The position numbers and the translations under genes were made by a program. Of a stretch of 64,000 bases of DNA, positions 45,100 through 53,491 are shown piece by piece. Numbering within the stretch: the first letter of the stretch is position 1; each line of letters starts with the position of its first letter. The notes below the pieces were generated by a model. That model saw only the letters and a program-made list of their open reading frames with translations. It was not told where the DNA came from and ran no database searches. This DNA comes from CBDCTM01 sp965222005. GTDB lineage: Bacteria > Bacteroidota > Bacteroidia > Chitinophagales > Saprospiraceae. The stretch lies in NCBI GenBank assembly GCA_965222005.1, contig OZ244935.1, positions 62,001 to 126,000 on the forward strand, in the 5' to 3' direction.

Positions 45100-45930
45100 T
45101 CATGGCGTTTGGGCAGGATCCCAGCAAATGATAAGTTTTTCATCAAAAGCAGTAAAGAGCTCTTTCATATCTGCTTCTTCAATTTCAAAATCAAAGATAT
45201 CTGCATTCTCCTCAATCCGGCTTTTATTGCTCGATTTTGGGATTGTGCTGATATTGGCTTGTAAGGCCCACCGCAACAATATCTGAGCTTGCGTTTTTTC
45301 ATACTTTTGGGCCAAAGCAAGCAATTTTGCATCACCAAAGCGGCGTGTACGCACCAGGGGGCTATAGGCTTGCACAGCGATATTGTGCTGCTGGCAAACC
45401 GCCAAGGTGGGCCACCGCAATTGATAGCAATAGGGATGCAATTCCAATTGGTTTACCGCAGGTACGCTATCTGAGTGGTCGAGCAGTTCATTCAAATGCC
45501 GGTCCAGATAATTGCTCACCCCGATTGAACGACAGCGACCACTGGTTTTGATAACTTCCAGTGCCCGCCAACTTTCGAGGCGCTTGCCTTCTACCGGATA
45601 GTGGATCAAATAGAGGTCCACATAGTCAAGCCCTAACTTGGCAAGGCTTTGGTCAAATGCCTTCAAAGTACTGTCGTAGCCTTGATCGGCATTCCAAAGT
45701 TTGGTGGTTACAAAAATTTCTTCTCTAGGAATAGTGGAATCGCCGATGGCCCGGCCCACGCTTTCTTCATTGTGGTAAAAAGCAGCCGTATCGATGAGCC
45801 GATATCCGGTCTGCAAAGCCCAGCTTACGGCCTCATAGCACTCGCTACCTTCTTTGGACAAATACACGCCCAGGCCCAAAAGAGGCATAGCGTTGCCGTC
45901 GTTCAGAAAAATGCGGGAATTGATAAACAT
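45100..45930 (-). CDS. Aldo/keto reductase
   Basis: The 276-residue (alpha/beta)8 barrel has catalytic residues in GYRLIDTAAFYHNEESVG (Asp, Tyr), FVTTKLWNADQG (Lys) and DYVDLYLIHYPVEG (His). NADPH-site segments are SIGVSNYLDRHL and ISTIPKSSNKSRIEENADIF. It reduces aldehydes or ketones with NADPH; relatives act on 2,5-diketo-gluconate or methylglyoxal. It is monocistronic. Confidence 0.93.
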   Translation of the reverse strand: MFINSRIFLNDGNAMPLLGLGVYLSKEGSECYEAVSWALQTGYRLIDTAAFYHNEESVGRAIGDSTIPREEIFVTTKLWNADQGYDSTLKAFDQSLAKLGLDYVDLYLIHYPVEGKRLESWRALEVIKTSGRCRSIGVSNYLDRHLNELLDHSDSVPAVNQLELHPYCYQLRWPTLAVCQQHNIAVQAYSPLVRTRRFGDAKLLALAQKYEKTQAQILLRWALQANISTIPKSSNKSRIEENADIFDFEIEEADMKELFTAFDEKLIICWDPAQTP

Positions 45931-46009
45931 GCAAATTGACTTTGCAGGAAAGGTAAGCTTTTCCGGGCAGTTGCCAAAGGGGATGCTTTTGAGGCGGAGG
46001 ATGAACTCA

Positions 46010-46070
46010 TAAAAAACACTTCAGCCTGCGGATTATATTCCCCCCGGAAAGTAACCCAACAGGCCGAAGT
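46010..46070 (-). terminator. Terminator downstream of the curli operon
   Basis: Arms ACTTCAGCCTG (46018-46028) and CAGGCCGAAGT (46060-46070) pair with one mismatch. On the minus strand the stem is followed by TTTTTT. It lies some 215 bases beyond the last gene of the minus-strand curli operon, after a dispersed repeat. Confidence 0.6.
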
Positions 46071-46124
46071 TAAAATAGAGGTACAAAAAATACTTCTTGA
46101 GCAGCACCTTTAAGAGTGCTATTC

Positions 46125-46281
46125 GATCATGCTTACATTTCACCATTTGGACTACCGACACCAAATATTGTTTTATACGACTTTACGTACTCGCCTTCGT
46201 AACTAAGGCTACGAGGCTCCGCTCTGCCTTGTTTAAAATAATAGTTGCCAGCCTTCGTCTCAAAAACGATTTTTAAACATG
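46125..46281. repeat. Dispersed 157-bp repeat with CATG..CATG inverted ends, copy 1
   Basis: Closely matches 53141-53297 over the whole length: both contain ACCAAATATTGTTTTATACGA-like sequence and the hairpin CTTCGTAGC/GCTACGAGG. The right end TTTTTAAACATG is the inverse of the left end of copy 2 (CATGTTTAAA). It ends 3 bases before the stop codon of the lipoprotein gene at 46285. It makes up much of the 354-base gap here. Confidence 0.8.
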
Positions 46282-46284
46282 GTC

Positions 46285-47778
46285 TTATTTCCATTCAGGC
46301 ATTTCAGCATTTTCAAAAAGTAGCGTCCGGTTAGTGCCATCAAGCCGCATTTTGTAGATATTTCGTGGGCTGATGCCATCATTGTTTGTATTAGTAAAGA
46401 TGATCCAGGCGCCATCAGGCGAAAAGCGAGGATCGAGATCGTTGGTGCCATCGGGCTTTTCCACCGAAAGATCAGTGGCTATAAAAGTTTGTAGGTTTTT
46501 GATGAAAATACGGGCATCCAGTTGTCGGCCATTTTCATTCTCAAAGCCGGACATATCATGGGTGTACAATATCTGACTACCGTCGATCGAAAATACGGCT
46601 CCACCAGTAGCCCCATCTACATCGTGAAAGATTTCGTACTGATAAGAACCATTTTCATTTATCGTATAAATGGAGGATTGATAGATGTCGTTGCCCACTG
46701 TCCGGGCAAGTATCAAATCGCCTTGCCCCGTCCAGTCGCATTCGGCAAAGGTGAATCCGATCGGTGCATCAACAAACACCTCCAATCCCGTACCATCGAT
46801 CAAAATGGTGTACAGTTTATTATTTTGCATATAAAGAATCCGGCTACCATCCGGTGACCAGCAAAAGTCCAGATCGGGCGGGTTGAAGCCTGCTATCGGC
46901 ACATCCGTAAGCTGGTAAAGACCGGAACCATCCCGGTTCATGATATAAATTTGTGTTTCGATCCCTTTATTGGAGATGAAGGCAATCTTGTCGCGCTGGG
47001 GGTTCATTAAGGGGCGCCAGTTGCTACTTCCGGGGATATCGGTGAGGCGTAGAACATTGCCCTGTTCATCGGAGGAGTAGATGTCGTATTTGCCGTTTAG
47101 CTTGCGGGCAAAGAGGAAGCGATGCTCTGGAAAAGGCAGGGTTTCAAACTGCCAAACCGGCCCATTTACGGTAGCCTCTCCATCACTCACATTAACCTGC
47201 CAGTAATAGGTTGATCCGTATTCCAGCTCGCTGAGCAGATAGCTGGTATCCTGTGAGCCAAGCAGCAGTTCGTCCACCAGGCTCATATTAGAGTTGAATA
47301 AGAGCAGATCGTAGCTCAACACATCTTCCGGATCGCTGTCAGTGGCCGTCCAGACCAGCTCCATAGAGATGGGCATATCCCGGCTGCCATCGGCCGGGTG
47401 GATGAGTTGCGGAAGGCCTGGCGGTGTGTTGTCGAGCGTATCCGGTTTCAGTTTGATGAGCAAATGGGTCGTTTCATTCTCGTAAACCGTGACGCTTTCA
47501 TTCGCCAAAAGGTAGCCTGTCTTTTCCACTCGCACACTGTAGGTGCCGGCATTCAACGATTCGTATGCAAAGCGGCCCAGCAGGTCGGTAAACAGGGTAT
47601 TGGAAACGGGCGAAGTGGATACTTTGGCGTCATCGATTTTTACAGAAGCATCCGATTCCAGTACTATCTCTCCCTCCAGGCTGCCAAAAACTTCAGGAGT
47701 AATTAGATCTTCCTGACAACTACCTAAAAGTAGCAGCAATAATAACAAGCCTCCGAAAGGTTTAGTTAATCTATCCAT
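46285..47778 (-). CDS. Lipoprotein with carboxypeptidase-regulatory-like, Fn3 and PD40 beta-propeller domains (last gene of curli operon)
   Basis: The 497-residue protein has a lipoprotein signal (GGLLLLLLLLGSC). Residues 30-110 form a carboxypeptidase-regulatory-like beta domain (GSLEGEIVLESDASVKIDDA, GTYSVRVEKTGYLLANESVT). Residues 115-215 form a fibronectin-III-like domain (PADGSRDMPISMELVWTATD). The remainder is a TolB/PD40 propeller (FISNKGIETQIYIMNRDGSG, LDPRFSPDGAWIIFTNTNND). It starts 8 bases after csgG, so it is part of the curli operon. I infer an outer-membrane accessory factor for fibre assembly, but a propeller protein is not part of the classical Csg set. Confidence 0.8.
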   Translation of the reverse strand: MDRLTKPFGGLLLLLLLLGSCQEDLITPEVFGSLEGEIVLESDASVKIDDAKVSTSPVSNTLFTDLLGRFAYESLNAGTYSVRVEKTGYLLANESVTVYENETTHLLIKLKPDTLDNTPPGLPQLIHPADGSRDMPISMELVWTATDSDPEDVLSYDLLLFNSNMSLVDELLLGSQDTSYLLSELEYGSTYYWQVNVSDGEATVNGPVWQFETLPFPEHRFLFARKLNGKYDIYSSDEQGNVLRLTDIPGSSNWRPLMNPQRDKIAFISNKGIETQIYIMNRDGSGLYQLTDVPIAGFNPPDLDFCWSPDGSRILYMQNNKLYTILIDGTGLEVFVDAPIGFTFAECDWTGQGDLILARTVGNDIYQSSIYTINENGSYQYEIFHDVDGATGGAVFSIDGSQILYTHDMSGFENENGRQLDARIFIKNLQTFIATDLSVEKPDGTNDLDPRFSPDGAWIIFTNTNNDGISPRNIYKMRLDGTNRTLLFENAEMPEWK

Positions 47779-47786
47779 TTTGTCCT

Positions 47787-49199
47787 CTATTTTTTATACT
47801 CAAATTTTCTTTTTCCTTCCACGGTGCCACCAAAGTAGAACTGCAATCCTACCTGCCCGCGCCAATAATAATCGTTGTACTTGCCCTGCTCCACCGCATC
47901 CAGCGCATCGCTAAACACATAGTTGTAATCGAAACCAAATCGCAATCCCACGCTCTCATTGAACAAAAACTCCAACCCCAGCCCCGCCTGCAATTTAGGA
48001 TACAGTTTATTGGAAAAGTCGAAGCGATTGCGCTGGTTTTCGGTGATGTATCCCCCACCTACAAAGGCAGTGGGGGTGAATACGTCGTAAGGCATGAACC
48101 GATATTCGGCTATCAGATCCAGCGAGCTGACATCGGAAGAGTAGAATTTTTCGGTAGCCAAACGCCCCATATTAAAGTTGAGATGCCAACCCAAAAAGGG
48201 ATTGCTCGTATAAAGCATATTGAGGCCGAGGCCCGTTTTGAGCTGTGCGTTCGGATAGTCGCCTCTATACAACAGGCTACTGGTACCAACGCCCAAAGCA
48301 AAGCGGCGGCGGCGGTTGTCGAGCTTTCTGCCGAAGAGATCTGTTTGGGAAATTAGTTTTTTCTCCTTTTTATATTCCAGTATCACTTTCGACACCAAAT
48401 GGCGGGCTTCTTCGAGTTGCCACAGTTTGTCATCGACCCCTTCAATAATCAGGCTCAACACTGCTTTTTCAATGGCTTCGGTGACTGCCAGCTCTGCCGG
48501 TTCATTGTAGGTATAGCCCATCTCGGCCTCCAGCAAACGGCGGAAGCGCACAAAGCGAAACAACCCCACATCCACTGCCTGCGAAAGGATAGTTTTTGAC
48601 GTGTAAACCGTTTTCAGAATTTTTCCATTGCTGGTAGAAATGGCCCGCAAATAGATGGTGACACGATCCTGGCGGTACTGATTGGAACCGCCTGCTCCGA
48701 AGTAGCGCATTCCGGCTCCGCCCGTGATCACATTCGCATCATAGGATATGATACCTCCTTCGAGGATAACACCGGCAAACAGTAATGGAGGGAGGTTTTG
48801 CTGGCCATCGGCGGAGGAGCCATACTGTGCCCGGCTGGAGCGAATGATCTTGCGCTCGTTGAGCAGGTTGCTGACATTCTCCCGTTCAATCGGTATAAAC
48901 CAACCCGAATCTTCCAGGGCTTTGAGTAATATACTGGTGGCGCCCTGGGTGACAGCCGTTGACCAATTGGCACCATTCTCGGATGGCTTATACTGACCGG
49001 TCTGGTCGCGGAATTTGTACACGGCCACTACAATTTTCTCCTTGGGGTCGGGCAGGCTCTTCAGGTCGATCGTTCCCTGGGTTTCTTCTCCAAGCCTGGC
49101 TTCCGTAGTACGCATGGGTTGCAGCATAATGGAATTGCAATTGCTGCTCAACAGGGTCACAAAAATTGAAAACAGGATAAGTAGTCGATTACAATTCAT
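47787..49199 (-). CDS. csgG: Curli secretion channel CsgG with C-terminal barrel-like extension
   Basis: The 470-residue protein starts MNCNRLLILFSIFVTLLSSN, with the lipobox-like Cys just after. The N-terminal 270 residues match CsgG: PKEKIVVAVYKFRDQTGQYK, STAVTQGATSILLKALEDSGWFIPIERENVSNLLNERKI, GGIISYDANVITGGAGMRYFG, VYTSKTILSQAVDVGLFRFV. CsgG forms the nonameric outer-membrane pore that exports curli subunits. Escherichia coli CsgG is about 277 residues, so about 190 extra residues follow. They look like an OmpA/OprF-type barrel or opacity-like domain (LGVGTSSLLYRGDYPNAQLK, GLRFGFDYNYVFSDALDAVE, VGLQFYFGG). I chose this start over one 42 bases upstream because of the signal peptide. Confidence 0.92.
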   Translation of the reverse strand: MNCNRLLILFSIFVTLLSSNCNSIMLQPMRTTEARLGEETQGTIDLKSLPDPKEKIVVAVYKFRDQTGQYKPSENGANWSTAVTQGATSILLKALEDSGWFIPIERENVSNLLNERKIIRSSRAQYGSSADGQQNLPPLLFAGVILEGGIISYDANVITGGAGMRYFGAGGSNQYRQDRVTIYLRAISTSNGKILKTVYTSKTILSQAVDVGLFRFVRFRRLLEAEMGYTYNEPAELAVTEAIEKAVLSLIIEGVDDKLWQLEEARHLVSKVILEYKKEKKLISQTDLFGRKLDNRRRRFALGVGTSSLLYRGDYPNAQLKTGLGLNMLYTSNPFLGWHLNFNMGRLATEKFYSSDVSSLDLIAEYRFMPYDVFTPTAFVGGGYITENQRNRFDFSNKLYPKLQAGLGLEFLFNESVGLRFGFDYNYVFSDALDAVEQGKYNDYYWRGQVGLQFYFGGTVEGKRKFEYKK

Positions 49200-49395
49200 C
49201 TTTTGTATTTTTTGCACTCTTAGAAACTCAAAAGCAATCACCCAACCCTCTTCACGCCCGGAGGCACAAAAAAGGTTGGTGGTGATTGTGTGTTAAACAC
49301 GCCGGGCATATCCTGTCCCGAGGCGTGAGGGGGTGATGTTGGCTTGCGCCAATGTGTGAGATGATTGCTTAGGAGAAGATGCTATTACCACATCT

Positions 49396-49827
49396 TCAGA
49401 AAAACGGAATCACGATCTGAGTTTGTTCACCCAGATTAATATCAGTGATCGTAATATTTAATCCTTCGATAGTTGAAAACACATCAATAGAAAAATTGCC
49501 TACGGTGTACTGTCCATCTTCCAAACCATTCTCGCCAAACTGGTTGGTAATCAGCTCTCTTGAGAGTTGGGAAAGCAGCTGACGATTGAGGCTGGAGGTA
49601 AAATCATCGAGGCCGAGCTGTGAACTACTGGCACCGTTTTCTTGAGCAGCGGGGTCGGTAATGAGGTCTTGAGCCTGTGCCTGTGCCAGCAGCCAGTTGT
49701 AGTTGAAGGTCTCTCCTCCAAAGGCGGGGTTGGCAGGTTTGTAAACCAAATCCTGAGCCTGTACAGCCGGAGCGAAGAAGCCCCAAAGCAAACTGGCGAA
49801 GAGAAAAGGGTACACACATTTTTTCAT
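49396..49827 (-). CDS. csgF: Curli assembly factor CsgF
   Basis: The 143-residue protein has a signal peptide ending AVQAQD and the CsgF hallmark DLVYKPANPAFGGETFNYNWLLAQAQAQDL. It is followed by LDDFTSSLNRQLLSQLSREL and a beta-rich C-terminus (YTVGNFSIDVFSTIEGLNIT). CsgF docks at the CsgG pore and couples export to fibre nucleation. Length is normal. It lies between csgE and csgG, with 196 bases before csgG. Confidence 0.93.
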   Translation of the reverse strand: MKKCVYPFLFASLLWGFFAPAVQAQDLVYKPANPAFGGETFNYNWLLAQAQAQDLITDPAAQENGASSSQLGLDDFTSSLNRQLLSQLSRELITNQFGENGLEDGQYTVGNFSIDVFSTIEGLNITITDINLGEQTQIVIPFF

Positions 49828-49872
49828 AATTATGCCACTTTAATGTATAAACAACTGACAAACAGGGTTTTA

Positions 49873-50394
49873 TCAAAATATTCCTGTCCCTTGCTGGTCT
49901 TCATTTTCTAATTGCCTTTGCAAAGAATTTTCTTTACTGATGTGTGCATTTAGCAACCGAATCGCTGTATTTACTTGCGCTTCGACAATGTCAAATCTTG
50001 GCTGAAGGACTCTTTGCGTCAAAACCTTGTCATTCAGGAGCAAGGCGATCCTGCTGACGCGCCCGCGAGCGGGCAGCTCTTTGACGGTGATTGTGTATGC
50101 TTTGAAATGAGTCGGAGGAATCCATCGATTGTAAAACAGGTCGTAAAAATCACGGCCTGTTTTGGTACGTGTTTCATCGATGATCAGCCCTGAGATTTCG
50201 ACATCTATTGCCGAAGGTAGATGCTTTGGCAGGCTGTTGGTTTGGGGAGGCGGAAGCGAGTCAACAGTGCTGCAGTACCAGTAAACTGTTGTCAAAGCTT
50301 CTTGGATGTTCAAGCTCTTCTCTTTTGCGGCCAACTTGTGGATTGGCGGGCAAAAAAGAAAAAGTATCAGTAATGTACAAAAGCAGTGTCTCAT
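49873..50394 (-). CDS. csgE: Curli assembly factor CsgE
   Basis: The 173-residue protein has a signal peptide (FCTLLILFLFCPPIHKLAA). Its middle reads EISGLIIDETRTKTGRDFYD, then LFYNRWIPPTHFKAYTITVK and ELPARGRVSRIALLLNDKVL, the CsgE pattern of a periplasmic adaptor that caps CsgG and delivers CsgA. It has an N-terminal extension of about 35 residues compared with E. coli CsgE. It precedes csgF by 45 bases in the operon. Confidence 0.9.
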   Translation of the reverse strand: MRHCFCTLLILFLFCPPIHKLAAKEKSLNIQEALTTVYWYCSTVDSLPPPQTNSLPKHLPSAIDVEISGLIIDETRTKTGRDFYDLFYNRWIPPTHFKAYTITVKELPARGRVSRIALLLNDKVLTQRVLQPRFDIVEAQVNTAIRLLNAHISKENSLQRQLENEDQQGTGIF

Positions 50395-50462
50395 TATCCA
50401 TTATCCTTCAATACTCTTGGACTCGCCGAGCGCCGCCCAGCGTCTTTATCAATCAATAGGCA

Positions 50463-51032
50463 TCAATAGGCAGATGACTGGCGAATAATGATCTGCTGGT
50501 CGTCACCTATCTGGTGTATTTTATAGTTTCGTGCCTGTATTCCAATGAGCTCCTGAATGATCTCATTGTTATTTCCTCTTTGCACAAATTCGGTGTTGAT
50601 CTGGTTGCTATTGATCAGGTGTTGTACAATGGTATTGGTATTTCCTTCCTGTATAGCTACCATTTTGTTGTTATTGGCTTCCTGATTGAGCAGCTCGTAG
50701 AGGTTTCCGTCTCCTTGCTGAATCAGGGCCAGTTCCACATGGTTACCGATTTGAGCAATTTTGGCCATGTTGTCATTCCCATCCTGCAAGGCATATATCA
50801 GATTGTGCGCATCGCCTGTAAGAACCTGGTGGATATAAATATCATTTTGATCTCCGATTTGTTTAAGGTAGGCGTTATTGCCATAGTTATGCAAATCGGT
50901 TTGCTCTTGCTCCAGAAAGTCAGAAGGCTGAAGAGAAACATCTTCTCCGATAATGGTCTGGGCAAAGACATTGCTTCCGCTAAGAAAACATCCTAGCAAA
51001 AAGATGATCGTAAGTGTGTTAGGTGTATGCAT
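50463..51032 (-). CDS. Curlin-repeat protein, CsgB-like nucleator
   Basis: The 189-residue secreted protein (signal LTIIFLLGCFLSGSNVFAQ) has imperfect curlin-type repeats of about 22 residues with the N/Q ladder pattern: NNAYLKQIGDQNDIYIHQ, NMAKIAQIGNHVELALIQQG, DGNLYELLNQEANNNKMVAI, INTEFVQRGNNNEIIQELI and a last one ending in IIIRQSSAY. Its shorter length, irregular repeats and position between the major curlin and csgE suggest the minor subunit that nucleates fibres, as CsgB does. The role assignment is inferred from context. Confidence 0.8.
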   Translation of the reverse strand: MHTPNTLTIIFLLGCFLSGSNVFAQTIIGEDVSLQPSDFLEQEQTDLHNYGNNAYLKQIGDQNDIYIHQVLTGDAHNLIYALQDGNDNMAKIAQIGNHVELALIQQGDGNLYELLNQEANNNKMVAIQEGNTNTIVQHLINSNQINTEFVQRGNNNEIIQELIGIQARNYKIHQIGDDQQIIIRQSSAY

Positions 51033-51136
51033 TCAATTTCAGCTTACGCAAGTTAACAGATAAGGGTGATGAGATGGATCCGAAAGCCGGAAAAACGGTT
51101 TCCGAATCCACCTTGTTTATCACCTACCTATTATTT

Positions 51137-51979
51137 TTAATTTTCTGATTGCGTTACAGTTGCTGAATTGCTGCTACCCATCTGGTCAATGATGCTGTTG
51201 TTGCTCATACCGGACTGGGAATTGATCGCTTCGTTGGCATCGCCAGTCTGATAAATAGCTGCGGCATTTTGGTCGCCTTCCTGCACAAGAGTAGAGGCAT
51301 TGTCGTTACCAGTTTGGTTGAGCAGAACATCGTTTTCGCCACCTGCATAGTTGTTATTACCATTTTGGCTGGCAGACATTCTATTGCCGTCGCCACTTTG
51401 TACAGCGTTCAGGTTATTAGAAACACCTGCCTGCTCAACGGTAGCCAGGTTATTATTACCAGCCTGATCGACAAATACATTGGTATTTTCACCATCCTGT
51501 ACCTGAGTAGAGATGTTGCCATCACCTAAGGTTTGGCTAAAAGCAGTGTTTCCACCAACGCCAGTAAGGGTTTGGATAGTTTTATTGCTGCTACCTTCCT
51601 GGATAGACGTGACATTGCTATTTGTATTTACCACTTCCTGCTGTGTGACATTCAAGTCGCCACTTTGTACAGACTGAGCTGTATTGTTGGCATCGGAGAT
51701 CAAGGTCACATTTTGGTTGGAAGCTCCTACCTGAGCAACGGACACTACGTTAGCTCCACCGGTAACGCCTACTTCAGAAGCATTGGACGCGCCACTTTGA
51801 CTAACATCGGCCTCATTGCTATCGTCATTTTGAATAACAGTTGACTCATTCTGCATGCCAACCTGAGTTACTACGGTTACATTCTCATTGCCCGCTTGGG
51901 TGACGTGGCTAACGTTTGATTGTGCGCTCAACATACCTACACTGAAAAGGACAGCAAGTAATAGGATTGATTTTTTCAT
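51137..51979 (-). CDS. csgA: Major curlin subunit, CsgA-like
   Basis: The 280-residue protein has a signal peptide (ILLLAVLFSVGMLSAQ) and then about eleven curlin repeats of 20-24 residues with consensus x-N-x-A-x-V-x-Q-x-G-x-x-N, for example VSHVTQAGNENVTVVTQVGM, NLATVEQAGVSNNLNAVQSG and ASTLVQEGDQNAAAIYQTGD. The stacked N and Q residues build amyloid beta-solenoids. It is almost twice the length of E. coli CsgA (five repeats). It is first in the operon, as expected for the most abundant product, and lies 332 bases from the regulator gene. Confidence 0.9.
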   Translation of the reverse strand: MKKSILLLAVLFSVGMLSAQSNVSHVTQAGNENVTVVTQVGMQNESTVIQNDDSNEADVSQSGASNASEVGVTGGANVVSVAQVGASNQNVTLISDANNTAQSVQSGDLNVTQQEVVNTNSNVTSIQEGSSNKTIQTLTGVGGNTAFSQTLGDGNISTQVQDGENTNVFVDQAGNNNLATVEQAGVSNNLNAVQSGDGNRMSASQNGNNNYAGGENDVLLNQTGNDNASTLVQEGDQNAAAIYQTGDANEAINSQSGMSNNSIIDQMGSSNSATVTQSEN

Positions 51980-52141
51980 GATTTAACAGTTTTAAAAATT
52001 TAAGGTGATCTAATAAAAATTTATACTTTCCTATCCCGCAGACTGAATTGCAGGATACATCCGTACTCAATTTGATACTAATCGGCAATGGGAAAAGCAT
52101 TCCTCAGAAAGGCAAATAAGGGCTTAAAGACTTGGGGCATT

Positions 52142-52155
52142 GGGGGGACTGTACC
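52142..52155 (-). promoter_or_regulatory. Shared motif upstream of the curli operon
   Basis: GGTACAGTCCCCCC on the minus strand, about 165 bases before the csgA-like start. The same 14 bases occur upstream of the response regulator gene at 53104-53117. A binding site for that regulator is a plausible guess. The rest of the 51980-52311 gap is AT-rich and shows no gene. Confidence 0.45.
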
Positions 52156-52311
52156 GGATTGGGAGTGAGTAGCTTAGTAGTAGTACTTTAGTTTCATTTG
52201 GAATAAATGTACAGAAGCAAAATTATCGTTTATCATCTGCTTATTTCATACCTATAAAACGTAATTTTACTACGTGATTCCCTTAATTTAAAAAAGTCAA
52301 CACTACGGGAA

Positions 52312-52986
52312 TCACGCAGTGCTTTCTTTTTGGGTGCAGGCTATGTTGAAGTAATACTTTATCAACCCCACCGTATTCCGCACTTTCAATTTTTGAATCA
52401 TGTTGCGCTTGTGCGTCTCTACAGTTCGGGGACTAATGAAAAGGCGGTCGGCAATTTCTTTATTGCTTAGTTCTTCAGCGATAAACTGCAGGATTTGCAA
52501 CTCTCGCGTAGTGATCTCATTGGCGATTCGTTGGTCGGGATATTTGTCGTTCGGCCAATTGTTGCGCAGGCTCGAAAGAAGTACCGAAGATATTGACTTG
52601 GAGAAGTAACTGTCGCCTTTTGCCAATGCCTGTATAGCCAGCTTTAGTTCTTCCATACTGGCTTCCTTATGTACGTAGCCCAGCGCTCCGGCATTGATCA
52701 TTGCAAATATCGAAGCTTCTTCTTCAGCGTAGGAAAGAGCCAATATTTTTACATTTGGCAAGTCCTTGAGGATCATGCGGCAGGCATCCACTCCATTGAG
52801 TTTGGGTAGATCGACATCCATCACAATCACTTCAGGCCGTTTTCTACGAGCGATATCCACGGCTTGGCGCCCATCGGCAGCAGTGCCGATAATATCCCAA
52901 TTCCCACTCTTCCGCAATACTTCAACCAAGCCCATGCGAAACATTTCCTGGTCTTCCGCAATAAGAATTCTGGTGTAGGTGTTCAT
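52312..52986 (-). CDS. Response regulator, NarL/LuxR type (possible curli regulator)
   Basis: The 224-residue protein has an N-terminal receiver domain with acidic pocket IAEDQEMF, phospho-acceptor Asp in VIVMDVDLPKLNG, Ser in ILALSYAEEE and Lys in GYVHKEA. The C-terminal LuxR helix-turn-helix is TRELQILQFIAEELSNKEIA followed by DRLFISPRTVETHKRNMIQK. No sensor kinase is in the window. It lies directly upstream of the curli operon, like csgD in enterobacteria, and shares a 14-bp upstream motif with it, so it is a good candidate for the curli activator. Confidence 0.9.
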   Translation of the reverse strand: MNTYTRILIAEDQEMFRMGLVEVLRKSGNWDIIGTAADGRQAVDIARRKRPEVIVMDVDLPKLNGVDACRMILKDLPNVKILALSYAEEEASIFAMINAGALGYVHKEASMEELKLAIQALAKGDSYFSKSISSVLLSSLRNNWPNDKYPDQRIANEITTRELQILQFIAEELSNKEIADRLFISPRTVETHKRNMIQKLKVRNTVGLIKYYFNIACTQKESTA

Positions 52987-53102
52987 CTATCTTGACTTCA
53001 TCATACAGTTTTGCGAATAGCAAAACCCGTAAGTGTGTATAAATGCTGCTTTGAAGGAATTGGGATCGAATTGCTACAGAGTTTCACGACAGGCAATTTT
53101 CA

Positions 53103-53117
53103 GGGGGGGACTGTACC
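53103..53117 (-). promoter_or_regulatory. Shared motif upstream of the response regulator
   Basis: GGTACAGTCCCCCCC on the minus strand about 118 bases before the regulator start. The first 14 bases are identical to the motif before the csgA-like gene. This would fit autoregulation. Confidence 0.45.
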
Positions 53118-53140
53118 TGCCAGCAATTGTTGAAAGTTAA

Positions 53141-53297
53141 GATCATGTTTAAATTTCATCCTTTGGACTACCGAGGCCAAATATTGTTTTATACGACCTT
53201 ACGTACTCGCCTTCGTAGCTAAGGCTACGAGGCTCCGCTGCGCCTTGTCTAAAATAATATTTGCTAGCCGTCGTCTCAAAAACGATTTTTAAACATG
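53141..53297. repeat. Dispersed 157-bp repeat, copy 2
   Basis: It has good inverted ends CATGTTTAAATTTC (left) and GATTTTTAAACATG (right) and the central hairpin CTTCGTAGCTAAGGCTACGAGG. It matches 46125-46281 nearly throughout. No reading frame of note. With the shared motif and a terminator it accounts for much of the 505-base gap 52987-53491. Confidence 0.8.
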
Positions 53298-53325
53298 AGC
53301 TAAGTCTGGATTGTGTGTAGGGAAG

Positions 53326-53354
53326 GAAAAAAGGCCAAAAAATTCAGGCCTTTG
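53326..53354 (-). terminator. Terminator of the prohibitin-like gene
   Basis: Arms AAAGGCC and GGCCTTT flank a loop of about 10 bases. On the minus strand the stem runs into TTTTTTCC. It is located about 140 bases after the stop of the minus-strand gene at 53492. Confidence 0.65.
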
Positions 53355-53491
53355 TTTCTTCATAGTAATGCTTTGACACCTCAAAAATAGCATCAATTCT
53401 CTGAATTACAAAATAATATACATGCATAATTAGCTAATCAGTAGCACAGTTTGCTACTAATGAAAAGGAATGGCCCCTTCTAATTCCCGCC

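Noticed and set aside
50514..50996. 160-codon frame opposite the csgB-like gene
   Set aside because: Antisense frame kept open by the N/Q-rich repeat codons of the curlin gene.
51137..51979. Tandem-repeat DNA as a possible satellite or CRISPR
   Set aside because: The repeats are in-frame curlin repeats in a protein with a signal peptide within a csg operon.
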